Positions 26,613-34,996 of a DNA stretch of 58,309 nt are shown here, in pieces. Origin of the DNA: a methane-oxidizing endosymbiont of Gigantopelta aegis (GTDB taxonomy: Bacteria > Pseudomonadota > Gammaproteobacteria > Methylococcales > Methylomonadaceae); NCBI RefSeq assembly GCF_016097405.1, contig NZ_JAEHGD010000001.1:1794110-1852418 (forward strand), given 5' to 3'. Each line of letters begins with the position of its first letter. Positions within the stretch are counted from its first letter, which is position 1. The translations under genes were made by a program, and so were the position numbers. The notes under the pieces were generated by a model, which saw only the letters and a program-made list of their open reading frames with translations, did not search any database and was not told the DNA's origin.

Positions 26613-27066
26613 GTTCTTCGCTCAAAGAGAGCTTCGTTCCAGATAACTTGTCGTGCCAGGCTTGTTTTTCCGGGTCGATTAAAATCCATAAAAAACCCAA
26701 TCCCAAGCAGGCCCAGGATAGCAGTGCACTGAAGAAACGAATGCAGGCTTGTGGCCAGCCGATAGTTTTGCCTGATTCAGTATGTAATACCATTTTCCAG
26801 CTTTTCAGCCCCAATGTTTGGCCGCCGTGTGTCCAGAACCAGGTATAAAACAGGAAGCTGACCAAAAATAGCCAGGCGGGATAAAGGTATTGATCGGGCG
26901 TAAAGGCTTTGCCGCCATTGAAGGGTAAGGCAATTGCAGTGGCTAAAAAAAGGATGGCCAGTAGTAAAATGGCATCATAAAACATAGCCGCTAGGCGGCG
27001 AAAAAAACCTGGTCTTGGTGTTGGTTTTGGAGAAGTAGGACCAGGTTTTTCGGTTGTGTATTTCAC
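26605..27066 (-). CDS. RDD-family membrane protein
   Basis: Protein of 153 residues. A proline-rich cytoplasmic start is followed by three helices: the first begins with the RDD-type FFRRLAAMFYDAILLLAILF; then LYPAWLFLVSFLFYTWFW with GGQTLGLKSWKM; then LLSWACLGLGFLWILID, and the closing WHDKLSGTKL. All are family hallmarks. The function of RDD proteins is poorly known; some act in ion or small-molecule transport. It directly abuts the small membrane protein gene upstream. Confidence 0.88.
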   Translation of the reverse strand: MKYTTEKPGPTSPKPTPRPGFFRRLAAMFYDAILLLAILFLATAIALPFNGGKAFTPDQYLYPAWLFLVSFLFYTWFWTHGGQTLGLKSWKMVLHTESGKTIGWPQACIRFFSALLSWACLGLGFLWILIDPEKQAWHDKLSGTKLSLSEEQK

Positions 27067-27246
27067 TTAATCTTTAAATGGCGCCAGTTTTTGTCCCAGA
27101 TACATGCTTATTGCAACCAAACCGCCTTGCATAATCAGGGCGAAGATAAAAGGGGGTTTGTGTAAGAGCAATATGGCGAGATCAACAACGAAAAGACTGG
27201 CTAATAGTGGATGGTCAATGAGACCGTCAATGATTTTTTTTAACAT
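27067..27246 (-). CDS. Small membrane protein (59 residues)
   Basis: The frame starts at ATG 27246 (MLKKIIDGLIDHPLLASLF) and contains two hydrophobic segments (ASLFVVDLAILLL and FIFALIMQGGLVAISMYL) separated by HKPP, so it is probably a two-helix inner-membrane protein. Its stop is immediately followed by the start of the RDD gene, which implies one transcript. I recognise no family. Confidence 0.6.
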   Translation of the reverse strand: MLKKIIDGLIDHPLLASLFVVDLAILLLHKPPFIFALIMQGGLVAISMYLGQKLAPFKD

Positions 27247-27437
27247 ATGTTATCCCCGGCTAATCTGAATGAATGATGTTGTCCTGAGTTTGTCGCATCA
27301 ATGCGGGTTCAGGGCGGTTTAAACTTGCAGTCTGTTAAAATAGCAGACCTACGTTCGAGTAAACTTAAAAGATTTTACTATATAAAAAAGGGAAATGTAA
27401 AAGAAAGCGTCGGCTGGGCTAGAGCAAGGGCTCAAGG

Positions 27438-27443
27438 TATAAT
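27438..27443 (+). promoter_or_regulatory. Possible -10 box of pcnB
   Basis: TATAAT lies 60 bp before the proposed AUC start. No convincing -35 hexamer stands 16-18 bp upstream, so the call is weak. If it is used, the transcript would start after the GTG at 27446. Confidence 0.35.
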
Positions 27444-27502
27444 AGGTGCGTCTAATCGAAAATCACACAAGTACAGTGGGCGATAAAAAAAAGGAACATA
27501 CC

Positions 27503-28861
27503 ATCTTAAAATTTTTCAAACGATTCATTCCCTCTACAAATGGACGGGATAGTAAAAATCATGTGCCACAGATTTATGCACGTTCGGAACATAATGTTTC
27601 TCGGGCGCAGATCAGTGACAATGCGCTAAAAGTCTTATATCGACTGAAGAAAGCCGGTTTTGATGCCTATTTGGTTGGCGGTTGTGTCAGGGATTTGCTG
27701 TTGGGCCGTGAACCTAAGGATTTTGATGTTGTGACCAATGCGCGGCCAGAGCAGGTCAAGGCGGCATTCAGAAATTGTCGTTTGATAGGCCGCCGATTTC
27801 GCTTAGCGCATGTTTATTTTGGTCGTGAGATTATCGAAGTCGCCACCTTCAGGGGGGATGAAAGTGAGCAGGACGATCTACTGCGTGTGCATGAAGATGG
27901 TCGCTTGTTGCGGGATAACGTGTTTGGCACGATTGAAGAGGATGTCTGGCGACGTGATTTTACTGTCAATGCCTTGTATTACAATATTCGCGACTTTTCC
28001 ATTGTCGATTATACCGGCGGCATGCAGGATCATGCCGAGGCTGTCCTGAAATTGATTGGCGACCCGGAAGTTCGGTATCGTGAAGATCCCGTCAGGATGT
28101 TACGCGCCATTCGATTTGCCGCTAAACTCGGTTTTAAAATCTCTCCTGAAACAGAAAAGCCCATTCATACGCTGGCTTATTTATTGGAGGCTATTCCGGC
28201 CGCACGTTTGTTTGATGAAGTTTTAAAACTATTTTTATCAGGCTATGGTGTGCAGACTTTTGAAATGTTGCGCCATTATGGCTTGTTCAAAATTTTGTTT
28301 CCAGCAACAGAGCAGAGTCTGGCAAAGCAAGAGAGTGAATTTCCACGCTTGTTTGTCGCTAGAGCGCTGAAAAACTCAGACGAAAGGATTGCCCGTGGCA
28401 AGTCGGTGACGCCGTATTTTTTATTGTCGGCATTCTTGTGGGAACCTTTGCAGGATCGGGTGAAAGAAAAGTTGCAGCGAGGGGAGAGTGAAATCAATGC
28501 CTGGCAGCAGGCCGTGAATGAGGTCTTGAGCGAGCAGGTTAAAGTGGTCTCCATTCCAAAAAGATTCACTCAATCAATGCGTGATGTTTGGTTTTTGCAG
28601 TCGCGGTTTAATCGACGTACTGGCACCCGGCCTTATCGCTTATTGGCACATCCCCGTTTCAGAGCGGCTTATGACTTTTTATTGTTACGCGCTGAAACAG
28701 GCGGAGCAGATCAGGCTTTGGTCGACTGGTGGACGAAATTTCAGTTTGCCGATGAAGCTGAGCAGCGACGGATGACTCAACCGGCAAAAAAAACCGGAAA
28801 AGGGCGTCGCAGAAGGCGCAACCATTTTCGTACAGATAACAAGAAAAAGACCGAGCAATGA
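27503..28861 (+). CDS. pcnB: Poly(A) polymerase I PcnB, probable AUC start
   Basis: Enzyme of about 452 residues that adds poly(A) tails to RNA and promotes decay. The nucleotidyltransferase core shows LVGGCVRDLLLGREPKDFDVV with the catalytic Asp pair, RRFRLAHV, FRGDES, RRDFTVNALYYN and the RNA-binding YREDPVRMLRAIRFAAKLGF; the tail is basic (GKGRRRRRNHF). No ATG opens the frame. The upstream GTG (27446) gives an odd N-terminus and sits next to a TATAAT, whereas ATC at 27503 has AAGGA 7 bases before it and yields (M)LKFFKRFIP. E. coli pcnB is known to start at AUU. folK overlaps by 4 bases. Confidence 0.88.
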   Translation: MLKFFKRFIPSTNGRDSKNHVPQIYARSEHNVSRAQISDNALKVLYRLKKAGFDAYLVGGCVRDLLLGREPKDFDVVTNARPEQVKAAFRNCRLIGRRFRLAHVYFGREIIEVATFRGDESEQDDLLRVHEDGRLLRDNVFGTIEEDVWRRDFTVNALYYNIRDFSIVDYTGGMQDHAEAVLKLIGDPEVRYREDPVRMLRAIRFAAKLGFKISPETEKPIHTLAYLLEAIPAARLFDEVLKLFLSGYGVQTFEMLRHYGLFKILFPATEQSLAKQESEFPRLFVARALKNSDERIARGKSVTPYFLLSAFLWEPLQDRVKEKLQRGESEINAWQQAVNEVLSEQVKVVSIPKRFTQSMRDVWFLQSRFNRRTGTRPYRLLAHPRFRAAYDFLLLRAETGGADQALVDWWTKFQFADEAEQRRMTQPAKKTGKGRRRRRNHFRTDNKKKTEQ

Positions 28862-29358
28862 AGGCACAAGCTGAAATAGAAGTGTATATCGGCTTAGGGA
28901 GCAATCTTGAGCAACCTGAAGCGCAGATAAAGTCAGCCCGAAAAGAAATTGCAGCATTGCCGCAGGTGGCTGAATGTGCATTTTCTTCTCTTTATCGCAG
29001 TGCGCCAATGGGCCCACAAGACCAGCCTGATTATGTCAATGCAGTGATGAAAATCACGACCGACTTGTCGCCAATGGCGCTATTACACGCTTTGCAGGAA
29101 ATAGAAAATAGGCATGGTCGCGTGCGGGCCAGACGCTGGGGTGAAAGGACACTGGATTTGGATATTTTATTATATGGCGATCAACATATTGTGCAGCCTG
29201 ATTTGATTATTCCGCATATCGGCATCGCCGAGCGAGCGTTTGTCCTGTACCCTTTAGAAGAAATTGCAGGGTCTGATTTAGTGATTCCAGGACAGGGTAC
29301 ATTGGCACAATTACTTGCTGCCTGTCCGTTAAATGGGCTCTGCAGGTTGCCAGCATGA
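28858..29358 (+). CDS. folK: 2-amino-4-hydroxy-6-hydroxymethyldihydropteridine pyrophosphokinase FolK
   Basis: Folate-pathway kinase of 166 residues that transfers pyrophosphate from ATP to 6-hydroxymethyldihydropterin. Motifs: YIGLGSNLEQPE at the N-terminus, PDYVNAVMKI, and the signature RWGERTLDLDILLYGD with the two Mg-binding Asp residues, followed by IPHIGIAERAFVLYPL. It overlaps pcnB and panB by 4 bases each. The pcnB-folK-panB-panC order is common in gammaproteobacteria. Confidence 0.96.
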   Translation: MKAQAEIEVYIGLGSNLEQPEAQIKSARKEIAALPQVAECAFSSLYRSAPMGPQDQPDYVNAVMKITTDLSPMALLHALQEIENRHGRVRARRWGERTLDLDILLYGDQHIVQPDLIIPHIGIAERAFVLYPLEEIAGSDLVIPGQGTLAQLLAACPLNGLCRLPA

Positions 29359-30170
29359 ATCCATATAAGATAAATTCCGAACGCAGGCTTTTGACGGTTA
29401 ATCATTTAGCTGAAATGAAGCAGCAGGGTGAAAAAATAGCTTGTTTGACGGCGTATGATGCGAGCTTTAGTGCGCTGTTGGATGAAGCCGGGATTGACGT
29501 TATTTTAGTTGGCGATTCCTTAGGTATGGTGATCCAAGGTAATAGCAGCACCGTTCCTGTGACGCTGGATGATATGGTCTATCATAGCCGTTGTGTAACG
29601 CGCGGGCGGCGCCGTGCTTTTGTCATCAGTGATATGCCTTTTATGAGCTACAGCACGGTGGAACAGGCATTACAGAGTGCGGCGCGCTTGATGCAGCAAG
29701 GTGGCGCACAGATGGTAAAACTGGAAGGCGCGCATGCTGACATCGTCAGCTGTCTGGTTGCTCAGGGCATACCGGTTTGCGGGCATTTAGGCTTGTTGCC
29801 GCAATCGATCAATCAGTTAGGCCGCTATAAAATTCAAGGGACAGTATCAGAAATGGCCGAACAAATGATTCAGGATGCGCTCAATATTGAACAGGCGGGC
29901 GCTAGTTTATTGGTTCTGGAGTGTGTTCCGGCGGCATTGGCGCAAACCATCACCCGACAGCTTGAAATTCCCGTTATTGGCATCGGTGCAGGACTGGATT
30001 GTGATGGACAGGTACTCGTGCTGTACGATATTTTAAATATTGAGTCCGGGCGTAAGCCTAAGTTTTTTAAAGATTTTATGACGGGCTCTGCAAGTGTTTT
30101 AGAGGCGGTTAAAAAATATCGGCAGGCTGTTAAAAAGCAAACCTATCCAGCGCCAGAGCATTGCTATTGA
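29355..30170 (+). CDS. panB: 3-methyl-2-oxobutanoate hydroxymethyltransferase PanB
   Basis: First enzyme of pantothenate synthesis, 271 residues; it transfers a one-carbon unit from methylene-THF to alpha-ketoisovalerate. Visible are CLTAYDASFSALLDEAG, the Mg site VGDSLGMVIQG, MVKLEGA, CGHLGLLPQS and IGIGAGLDCDGQVLVLYD. The length matches the family (~264). It overlaps folK upstream, and its TGA shares one base with the panC start. Confidence 0.96.
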   Translation: MNPYKINSERRLLTVNHLAEMKQQGEKIACLTAYDASFSALLDEAGIDVILVGDSLGMVIQGNSSTVPVTLDDMVYHSRCVTRGRRRAFVISDMPFMSYSTVEQALQSAARLMQQGGAQMVKLEGAHADIVSCLVAQGIPVCGHLGLLPQSINQLGRYKIQGTVSEMAEQMIQDALNIEQAGASLLVLECVPAALAQTITRQLEIPVIGIGAGLDCDGQVLVLYDILNIESGRKPKFFKDFMTGSASVLEAVKKYRQAVKKQTYPAPEHCY

Positions 30171-31048
30171 TGAAAGTTGTTCGAACTATTTCTGAGTTAA
30201 GGCGAGTCTTGACAGGCTGGCGTCAGGCAGGCGATAGAATAAGTCTAGTGCCGACTATGGGTAATCTGCATGCCGGTCATCTGCAACTGGTGACTATGGC
30301 CCAGCAGCAGGCCGAGCGGGTCGTGGTCAGTATTTTTGTCAATCCAACCCAATTCGGACAAGGGGAAGATTTTGAAAGCTACCCCCGGACAGAAGCCGAG
30401 GATATTGAAAAACTTAAGGAAAGTGGTGTCGCTTTGGCTTTTATACCGTCACTGGCTGAAATGTATCCAGGGGCGCAACAGGTTAGTCTTCACGTTACAG
30501 GGCTTGCAGAACGCTGGTGTGGCGCCAGTCGCCCTGGGCACTTTGATGGCGTGGCGACGATTGTGGCGAAGCTTTTCAATTTAATTCAGCCAGATAGTGC
30601 GGTTTTTGGTGAAAAGGATTATCAACAATTGGCGGTTATCCGGCAGATGGTCCGGGATTTGAATATTCCGGTTTCGATTGTCGGGGCGCCGATTGTCAGA
30701 GAGCCGGACGGACTGGCGATGAGTTCGCGCAATAGTTATCTGACGCCGGAGCAGCGTGCGATTGCGCCGCGTTTGTACCAAGCCTTGTGTCAGATGCGGG
30801 ATGCTATACAAAGGCAGGAGGCTGATACGGAAGCTATTCTTCAGGCCCAACAAACGCACCTGCAACAGGCTGGCTTCAAGCTGGATTATCTGGCGTTGTG
30901 CAATGCAGAGACATTGGAACCTGCGCACCCGGACGATCAAGATCTGGTTATTTTGGTGGCAGCCTGGCTAGGAAAACCCAGGCTCATTGATAATTTGCGC
31001 TTTTCGCGATTTTCTGGAAATAAAACAAAAACAGGTTGTAGATGTTAA
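30170..31048 (+). CDS. panC: Pantothenate synthetase PanC
   Basis: Condenses pantoate and beta-alanine with ATP, 292 residues. Motifs: VPTMGNLHAGHLQLV (the ATP-binding HxGH), SIFVNPTQFG, HFDGVATIVAKLFNL, FGEKDYQQLAVIRQM and the KMSKS-equivalent AMSSRNSYL. The start is ATG 30170 in the junction TGATGA; an upstream TTG would overlap panB needlessly. The mechanosensitive channel gene overlaps its last 7 bases. Confidence 0.95.
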   Translation: MKVVRTISELRRVLTGWRQAGDRISLVPTMGNLHAGHLQLVTMAQQQAERVVVSIFVNPTQFGQGEDFESYPRTEAEDIEKLKESGVALAFIPSLAEMYPGAQQVSLHVTGLAERWCGASRPGHFDGVATIVAKLFNLIQPDSAVFGEKDYQQLAVIRQMVRDLNIPVSIVGAPIVREPDGLAMSSRNSYLTPEQRAIAPRLYQALCQMRDAIQRQEADTEAILQAQQTHLQQAGFKLDYLALCNAETLEPAHPDDQDLVILVAAWLGKPRLIDNLRFSRFSGNKTKTGCRC

Positions 31049-32904
31049 AAAAAATAGCTGGAACAGGGTTGTTACTATGCTGTATTTTTTTTGTGGGGCA
31101 GGTGCTTGCCGCGCCGCAAATAGCCGATATTATTGTTCAGCTTGAACAAAACAGAATGCAGCTTAATCAGGAAAAAGATGAAGCCCTTATCAACCAGGCA
31201 TTGGAGCGACAATCAGAATTGCTGGCAACCTTAATGCAACAGGTCAAGCAGTCTTCTCATTTGGTTTTACCTAAAGGGGTCAGCGAGAAACGCCGTAATT
31301 TTCTCAAATCCAGGATTGCGGTCAATCAAAAACTCGGCAATAAACTGGCCGTGTTGCGCGATAAGGCGGAACTGGAAGCGGCAAATACGCGGCAGGCCAT
31401 TGGCAAATATCTGCATTATTTAAACAATGCAGCAAATAGTTATGCTGACATAGAAGAGCTGGTTTCCTATTCACAAAAATTATTGGAAAAAAGCCGGGCG
31501 CTGAATAAAACATTAAAGGTACCTGAGCATTTGCAGCCACTTGAAAGCAAGGTTGCCGCCGAGATGCAGGCAAAACTGGCCGAATTTGAAGCGGTCAATG
31601 GGGTTTATCAGGACATTCTAGATTTTGCCATCAGTAATCCGCGGCAGATTGTGACAACCCACTGGTTTCAGGATTTATCCCTGTTTTCTGTTATCAGTTA
31701 TATCAATCAATTTGATTGGGCCAAGCAAGCCAATCGAAAGTTGATTGCATTGAATATCGATGTAGGCGGTGTCGGGGTTTCTGTCGCCATTATCTTATTG
31801 GTTTATTTTTCTTATCCTTTTGTCTTTAAATGCACCAGTTGGTGTATTGAAAAATATATCATTGATGAAGGTGCAGAAAACCAAACCTTAATTTACCACG
31901 AAATCCGCAAACCTGCCCGAGCGTTGTTGGTGTTTTTTGGGATTGATCTGGCGACCAATGCATTTTTCTATCGCACCGATTTCAGGCCAGTTATCGAAAA
32001 AATCACCTTTGTCATTTATTGTCTACTTATCATTTGGTTATTATTCAAAATTCTCGACAGCGTCATTCTAATACATATCAGTCGTATCAGCCGAACCAAT
32101 AAGGCCCTCCGTAAAGAGTTGTTCAATCTGGGGATTCAAATCATAAAAGGCCTGATTTTGGTCACCGTACTTGCCATTTGTTTGAGCCATTTTGGTATCA
32201 ATGTCACGGCTATTGTGTCAACTTTGGGGCTAGGTGGTCTGGCTTTTGCATTGGCGGCAAAAGATACGCTATCTAACTTCTTTGGTGGTATTACCATCTT
32301 GTTCGACAATATCTACAGTATGGGGGATTGGGTGCAGATTGGCGAGGTGGAGGGCACTGTCGCGGAGATAGGGCTGCGCAGTACCACGATCAGGACGTTT
32401 GATAATGCTTTGATCACGATTCCCAATGCGCAGGTATCTGTCTCCAGCGTTAAAAACTGGAACCGTCGGGCCGTAGGGCGGCGCATCAAAATGTATATCG
32501 GCGTCACCTATGAAAGCGATATGAATGATATTCGCCAAGCTTTAGAGGATATTCGAAGTCTGTTGCGGGAACACCCCGGAATAGCCAACCCAAAGCAAAA
32601 AAATATTGTTAAACGTCGGCATTTTAAACTTTCTTCTCAGGAAGATTCACAAGGCATAAAAACGACACAATTGGTATTTTTAGACCGATTTAACGATTTT
32701 TTCATTGATATTTTGATTTATTGTTTTTCCCGTTCGGTCAACTGGGCGGAATGGCTGGCGGTTAAGGAAGATATTTTGTTCAAACTGGATGAAATTTTAA
32801 AGAAAAACAACCTGGAGTTCGCCTATCCAACGCAGGTCTGGATTCAGAAAACCCCGGATACCGACAAGCTGTCGGCTATTGATGCGGAAATGGTCAAAAA
32901 TTGA
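31042..32904 (+). CDS. MscS-family mechanosensitive channel with periplasmic coiled-coil domain
   Basis: Protein of 620 residues. A signal sequence (LLLCCIFFVGQVLA) is followed by ~200 residues rich in coiled coil (QIADIIVQLEQNRMQLNQEK; RQSELLATLMQQV), then about four helices and the MscS pore helix with small residues (VSTLGLGGLAFALAAKDTLS). The cytoplasmic beta domain reads YSMGDWVQIGEVEGTVAEIG and ITIPNAQV. It resembles the larger YjeP/YbdG-type members. It releases solutes on osmotic downshock. It is translationally linked to panC, an unusual neighbour. Confidence 0.9.
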   Translation: MLKKIAGTGLLLCCIFFVGQVLAAPQIADIIVQLEQNRMQLNQEKDEALINQALERQSELLATLMQQVKQSSHLVLPKGVSEKRRNFLKSRIAVNQKLGNKLAVLRDKAELEAANTRQAIGKYLHYLNNAANSYADIEELVSYSQKLLEKSRALNKTLKVPEHLQPLESKVAAEMQAKLAEFEAVNGVYQDILDFAISNPRQIVTTHWFQDLSLFSVISYINQFDWAKQANRKLIALNIDVGGVGVSVAIILLVYFSYPFVFKCTSWCIEKYIIDEGAENQTLIYHEIRKPARALLVFFGIDLATNAFFYRTDFRPVIEKITFVIYCLLIIWLLFKILDSVILIHISRISRTNKALRKELFNLGIQIIKGLILVTVLAICLSHFGINVTAIVSTLGLGGLAFALAAKDTLSNFFGGITILFDNIYSMGDWVQIGEVEGTVAEIGLRSTTIRTFDNALITIPNAQVSVSSVKNWNRRAVGRRIKMYIGVTYESDMNDIRQALEDIRSLLREHPGIANPKQKNIVKRRHFKLSSQEDSQGIKTTQLVFLDRFNDFFIDILIYCFSRSVNWAEWLAVKEDILFKLDEILKKNNLEFAYPTQVWIQKTPDTDKLSAIDAEMVKN

Positions 32905-32960
32905 GGCTTGCTATCAATTCGGGTAAAATGAATTATTCCCAAGACTAAAGTTTCAAGAAA

Positions 32961-33341
32961 ATGCAGATAACCATGCTAAAAGCAAAGCTCCATCGCGCAA
33001 CTGTAACCCATGCCGAATTAGGCTATGAAGGGTCTTGTGCGATAGATGGCGATATTCTGGATTTTGCCGGTATCCGGGAATATGAGCAAATTCAGATATA
33101 TAATATTAACAATGGTGAGCGTTTTACCACCTATGCGATTCGGGCCGAAGCGGGTTCCGGTATTTTTTCCGTCAATGGTGCCGCCGCGCGGAAGGCCTGC
33201 CCGGGCGATTTGCTTATCATTTGTACCTTTGCGCAAATGGATGAGCACGAACTGGACGCTTTTAAGCCGACATTGGTGTATTTTGACGAAAAAAACAATA
33301 TAACGCACTCAAGCCATTCCATTCCAGTTCAGGCCGCTTGA
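32961..33341 (+). CDS. panD: Aspartate 1-decarboxylase PanD
   Basis: Makes beta-alanine for PanC, 126 residues. The proenzyme self-cleaves within YEGSC between Gly and Ser to create the pyruvoyl group; [21 protein letters not shown] carries further active-site residues. The N-terminus [20 protein letters not shown] aligns with E. coli [20 protein letters not shown], which supports ATG 32961. It completes the pantothenate set, separated from panC by the channel gene and 56 bp. Confidence 0.95.
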   Translation: MQITMLKAKLHRATVTHAELGYEGSCAIDGDILDFAGIREYEQIQIYNINNGERFTTYAIRAEAGSGIFSVNGAAARKACPGDLLIICTFAQMDEHELDAFKPTLVYFDEKNNITHSSHSIPVQAA

Positions 33342-33347
33342 GCGGCA

Positions 33348-33824
33348 TCAAGTCGTCGCGGTTTCGGTCATATTGATTTCGTTTCGGGCTTCATCCGCTA
33401 GGGTAATGCTCTGTTCCATGTCGATAAATACTTTTTGAAAACCAATCCGTTTGTCGGCGTTAATAATTAGCGGTGCCTTGATCGAACCTTTGACCGTCGG
33501 TTTGTTATCCGTGCTGTTTTCTTCATCGGTATGCAGCAAAATCAGCAGCAGAATGTCAGAGTTCTCGTCAAGCTGCAGGCGCGCGGTTTCTTCTTCACTT
33601 AATGAAAAATTGTAGTTGATGTTGAAGGTGGCAGGTGTCGTAACGGCGAAGGTCAAATCGGCATCATCAATAGACTGTAACCAAAATAGTGCCTTGTTGT
33701 CCTCTTGATGAAACAACTTGAAGCGCTTTTGATCTTCAAAGCCGGGCAGGCCGTCAGGGAACTGGATGATTGAATCAGGGTCGATTTGTTGTTTGCCGAG
33801 CAGGCTGGACTGAATTTCCATCAT
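33348..33824 (-). CDS. fliW: Flagellar assembly factor FliW
   Basis: Protein of 158 residues with the family signature IIQFPDGLPGFEDQKRFKLF and IKAPLIINADKRIGFQ. In Bacillus and Campylobacter FliW binds flagellin and antagonises CsrA, matching flagellin synthesis to assembly. Here it stands alone on the minus strand, 27 kb from the fleSR-fliEF genes, converging with panD. ATG ATG opens the frame; the first ATG is taken. Confidence 0.88.
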   Translation of the reverse strand: MMEIQSSLLGKQQIDPDSIIQFPDGLPGFEDQKRFKLFHQEDNKALFWLQSIDDADLTFAVTTPATFNINYNFSLSEEETARLQLDENSDILLLILLHTDEENSTDNKPTVKGSIKAPLIINADKRIGFQKVFIDMEQSITLADEARNEINMTETATT

Positions 33825-33950
33825 GATGCATGTCTGAAGTCAGGAGTTAAAAAGATAATGTATCTTGCTAAGGTATAACATAAATTTATTTTTTTACAAG
33901 CCGGAAGCCGAGCATTGCAACCGGCCGGTCTTGTGTGTATTCTGCCATTT

Positions 33951-34418
33951 ATGCAAATAAACATGATTGCCGTTGGCAACAAAATGCCCACCTGGGTCGA
34001 ACAAGGCTACCAGGAATATGCTAAACGCTTACCCCATGAATATCGCTTGATTTTGAAGGAAATCAATCCAGGAAAACGGGGGAAAAATAGCGATACGGCC
34101 CGGATTGTTCGGGATGAAGGTCAGCGTATGTTACAGGCTGTGCCTGCAGGTGCCTATGTGGTGACATTGGATATCCCCGGAAAGCCTTGGAGTACCGAAC
34201 AATTGGCTAAGGCCATGCAGCGTTGGCAGCAAAACAGCCAGCAGGTCGCGTTGATGATTGGCGGGCCGGAAGGCCTGTCCGATCAGGTTCGGGAGCAGGC
34301 GCAAGAGTCCTGGAGCCTGTCGCCTTTGACTTTTCCTCACCCTCTAGTGCGTGTGATTGTAGCCGAGCAGATTTACCGCGCCTGGAGTATTCTTAAATCA
34401 CACCCCTATCATCGTTGA
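33951..34418 (+). CDS. rlmH: 23S rRNA (pseudouridine1915-N3)-methyltransferase RlmH
   Basis: SPOUT-fold methyltransferase of 155 residues, exactly the family length, acting on the pseudouridine made by RluD at position 1915. Motifs: INMIAVGNKMPTWVEQGYQEY, the SAM knot LMIGGPEGLSD and SLSPLTFPHPLVRVIVAEQIYRA. The start is ATG 33951; an earlier in-frame start at 33915 has no support. It is followed by maf with a one-base overlap (TGATG). Confidence 0.95.
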   Translation: MQINMIAVGNKMPTWVEQGYQEYAKRLPHEYRLILKEINPGKRGKNSDTARIVRDEGQRMLQAVPAGAYVVTLDIPGKPWSTEQLAKAMQRWQQNSQQVALMIGGPEGLSDQVREQAQESWSLSPLTFPHPLVRVIVAEQIYRAWSILKSHPYHR

Positions 34419-34996
34419 TGACAGAACAAATTATATTAGCCTCAGGTTCTCCCAGGCGGCGGGAATTATTGGACCAGATTGGCGTCACATATCGTGTGCA
34501 TGCGGTCGATATTGATGAGACTGTTTTGCCGGGTGAGCCGCCGGATGTTTATGTACAACGTATTGCCGCTGAAAAGTCAGCATGCTGTGTGCAACAGTTC
34601 AAGCCAACGATTCCGGTGTTAGCGGCCGACACCAGTGTGGTGTTGAATGGGGCAATCATGGGCAAACCGAGAGATGCAGCAGATGCTGAAGCGATGCTGA
34701 CGGCATTGTCGGGGCGGACGCATCAGGTTTATACGGCAGTGTCATTACGGCATCGATGTCAACATTTCGAAGCGCTAAGCGTGACTGATGTTTGTTTTAA
34801 ACCCTTGACGCAGGCTGAAATCCGCGCCTATTGGCGCAGCGGAGAGCCTATTGACAAGGCTGGTGCCTATGCGATTCAGGGCTTGGGAAGTGTATTTATT
34901 CAGTCGCTATCAGGAAGCTACAGTGGTGTGGTGGGGCTACCATTATTTGAAACTGCCGCGCTTTTACAGCAACAGGGAATCAAAATTATCCAATGA
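34418..34996 (+). CDS. maf: Maf-family nucleoside triphosphate pyrophosphatase
   Basis: House-cleaning pyrophosphatase of 192 residues that hydrolyses non-canonical or excess pyrimidine NTPs (YhdE type). Motifs: ILASGSPRRRELLDQIG, the catalytic VLAADTSVVLNG, GKPRDAADAEAML, SGRTHQVYTAV and GSVFIQSLSGSYSGVVGLPL. The rlmH-maf-rng order is conserved. ATG 34418 shares a base with the rlmH stop. Confidence 0.94.
   Translation: MTEQIILASGSPRRRELLDQIGVTYRVHAVDIDETVLPGEPPDVYVQRIAAEKSACCVQQFKPTIPVLAADTSVVLNGAIMGKPRDAADAEAMLTALSGRTHQVYTAVSLRHRCQHFEALSVTDVCFKPLTQAEIRAYWRSGEPIDKAGAYAIQGLGSVFIQSLSGSYSGVVGLPLFETAALLQQQGIKIIQ

Noticed and set aside
27446-27502. GTG at 27446 as the pcnB start
   Set aside because: The extra 19 residues look non-conserved, the codon lies next to a TATAAT, and a better Shine-Dalgarno precedes the ATC at 27503. 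Kept only as an alternative.
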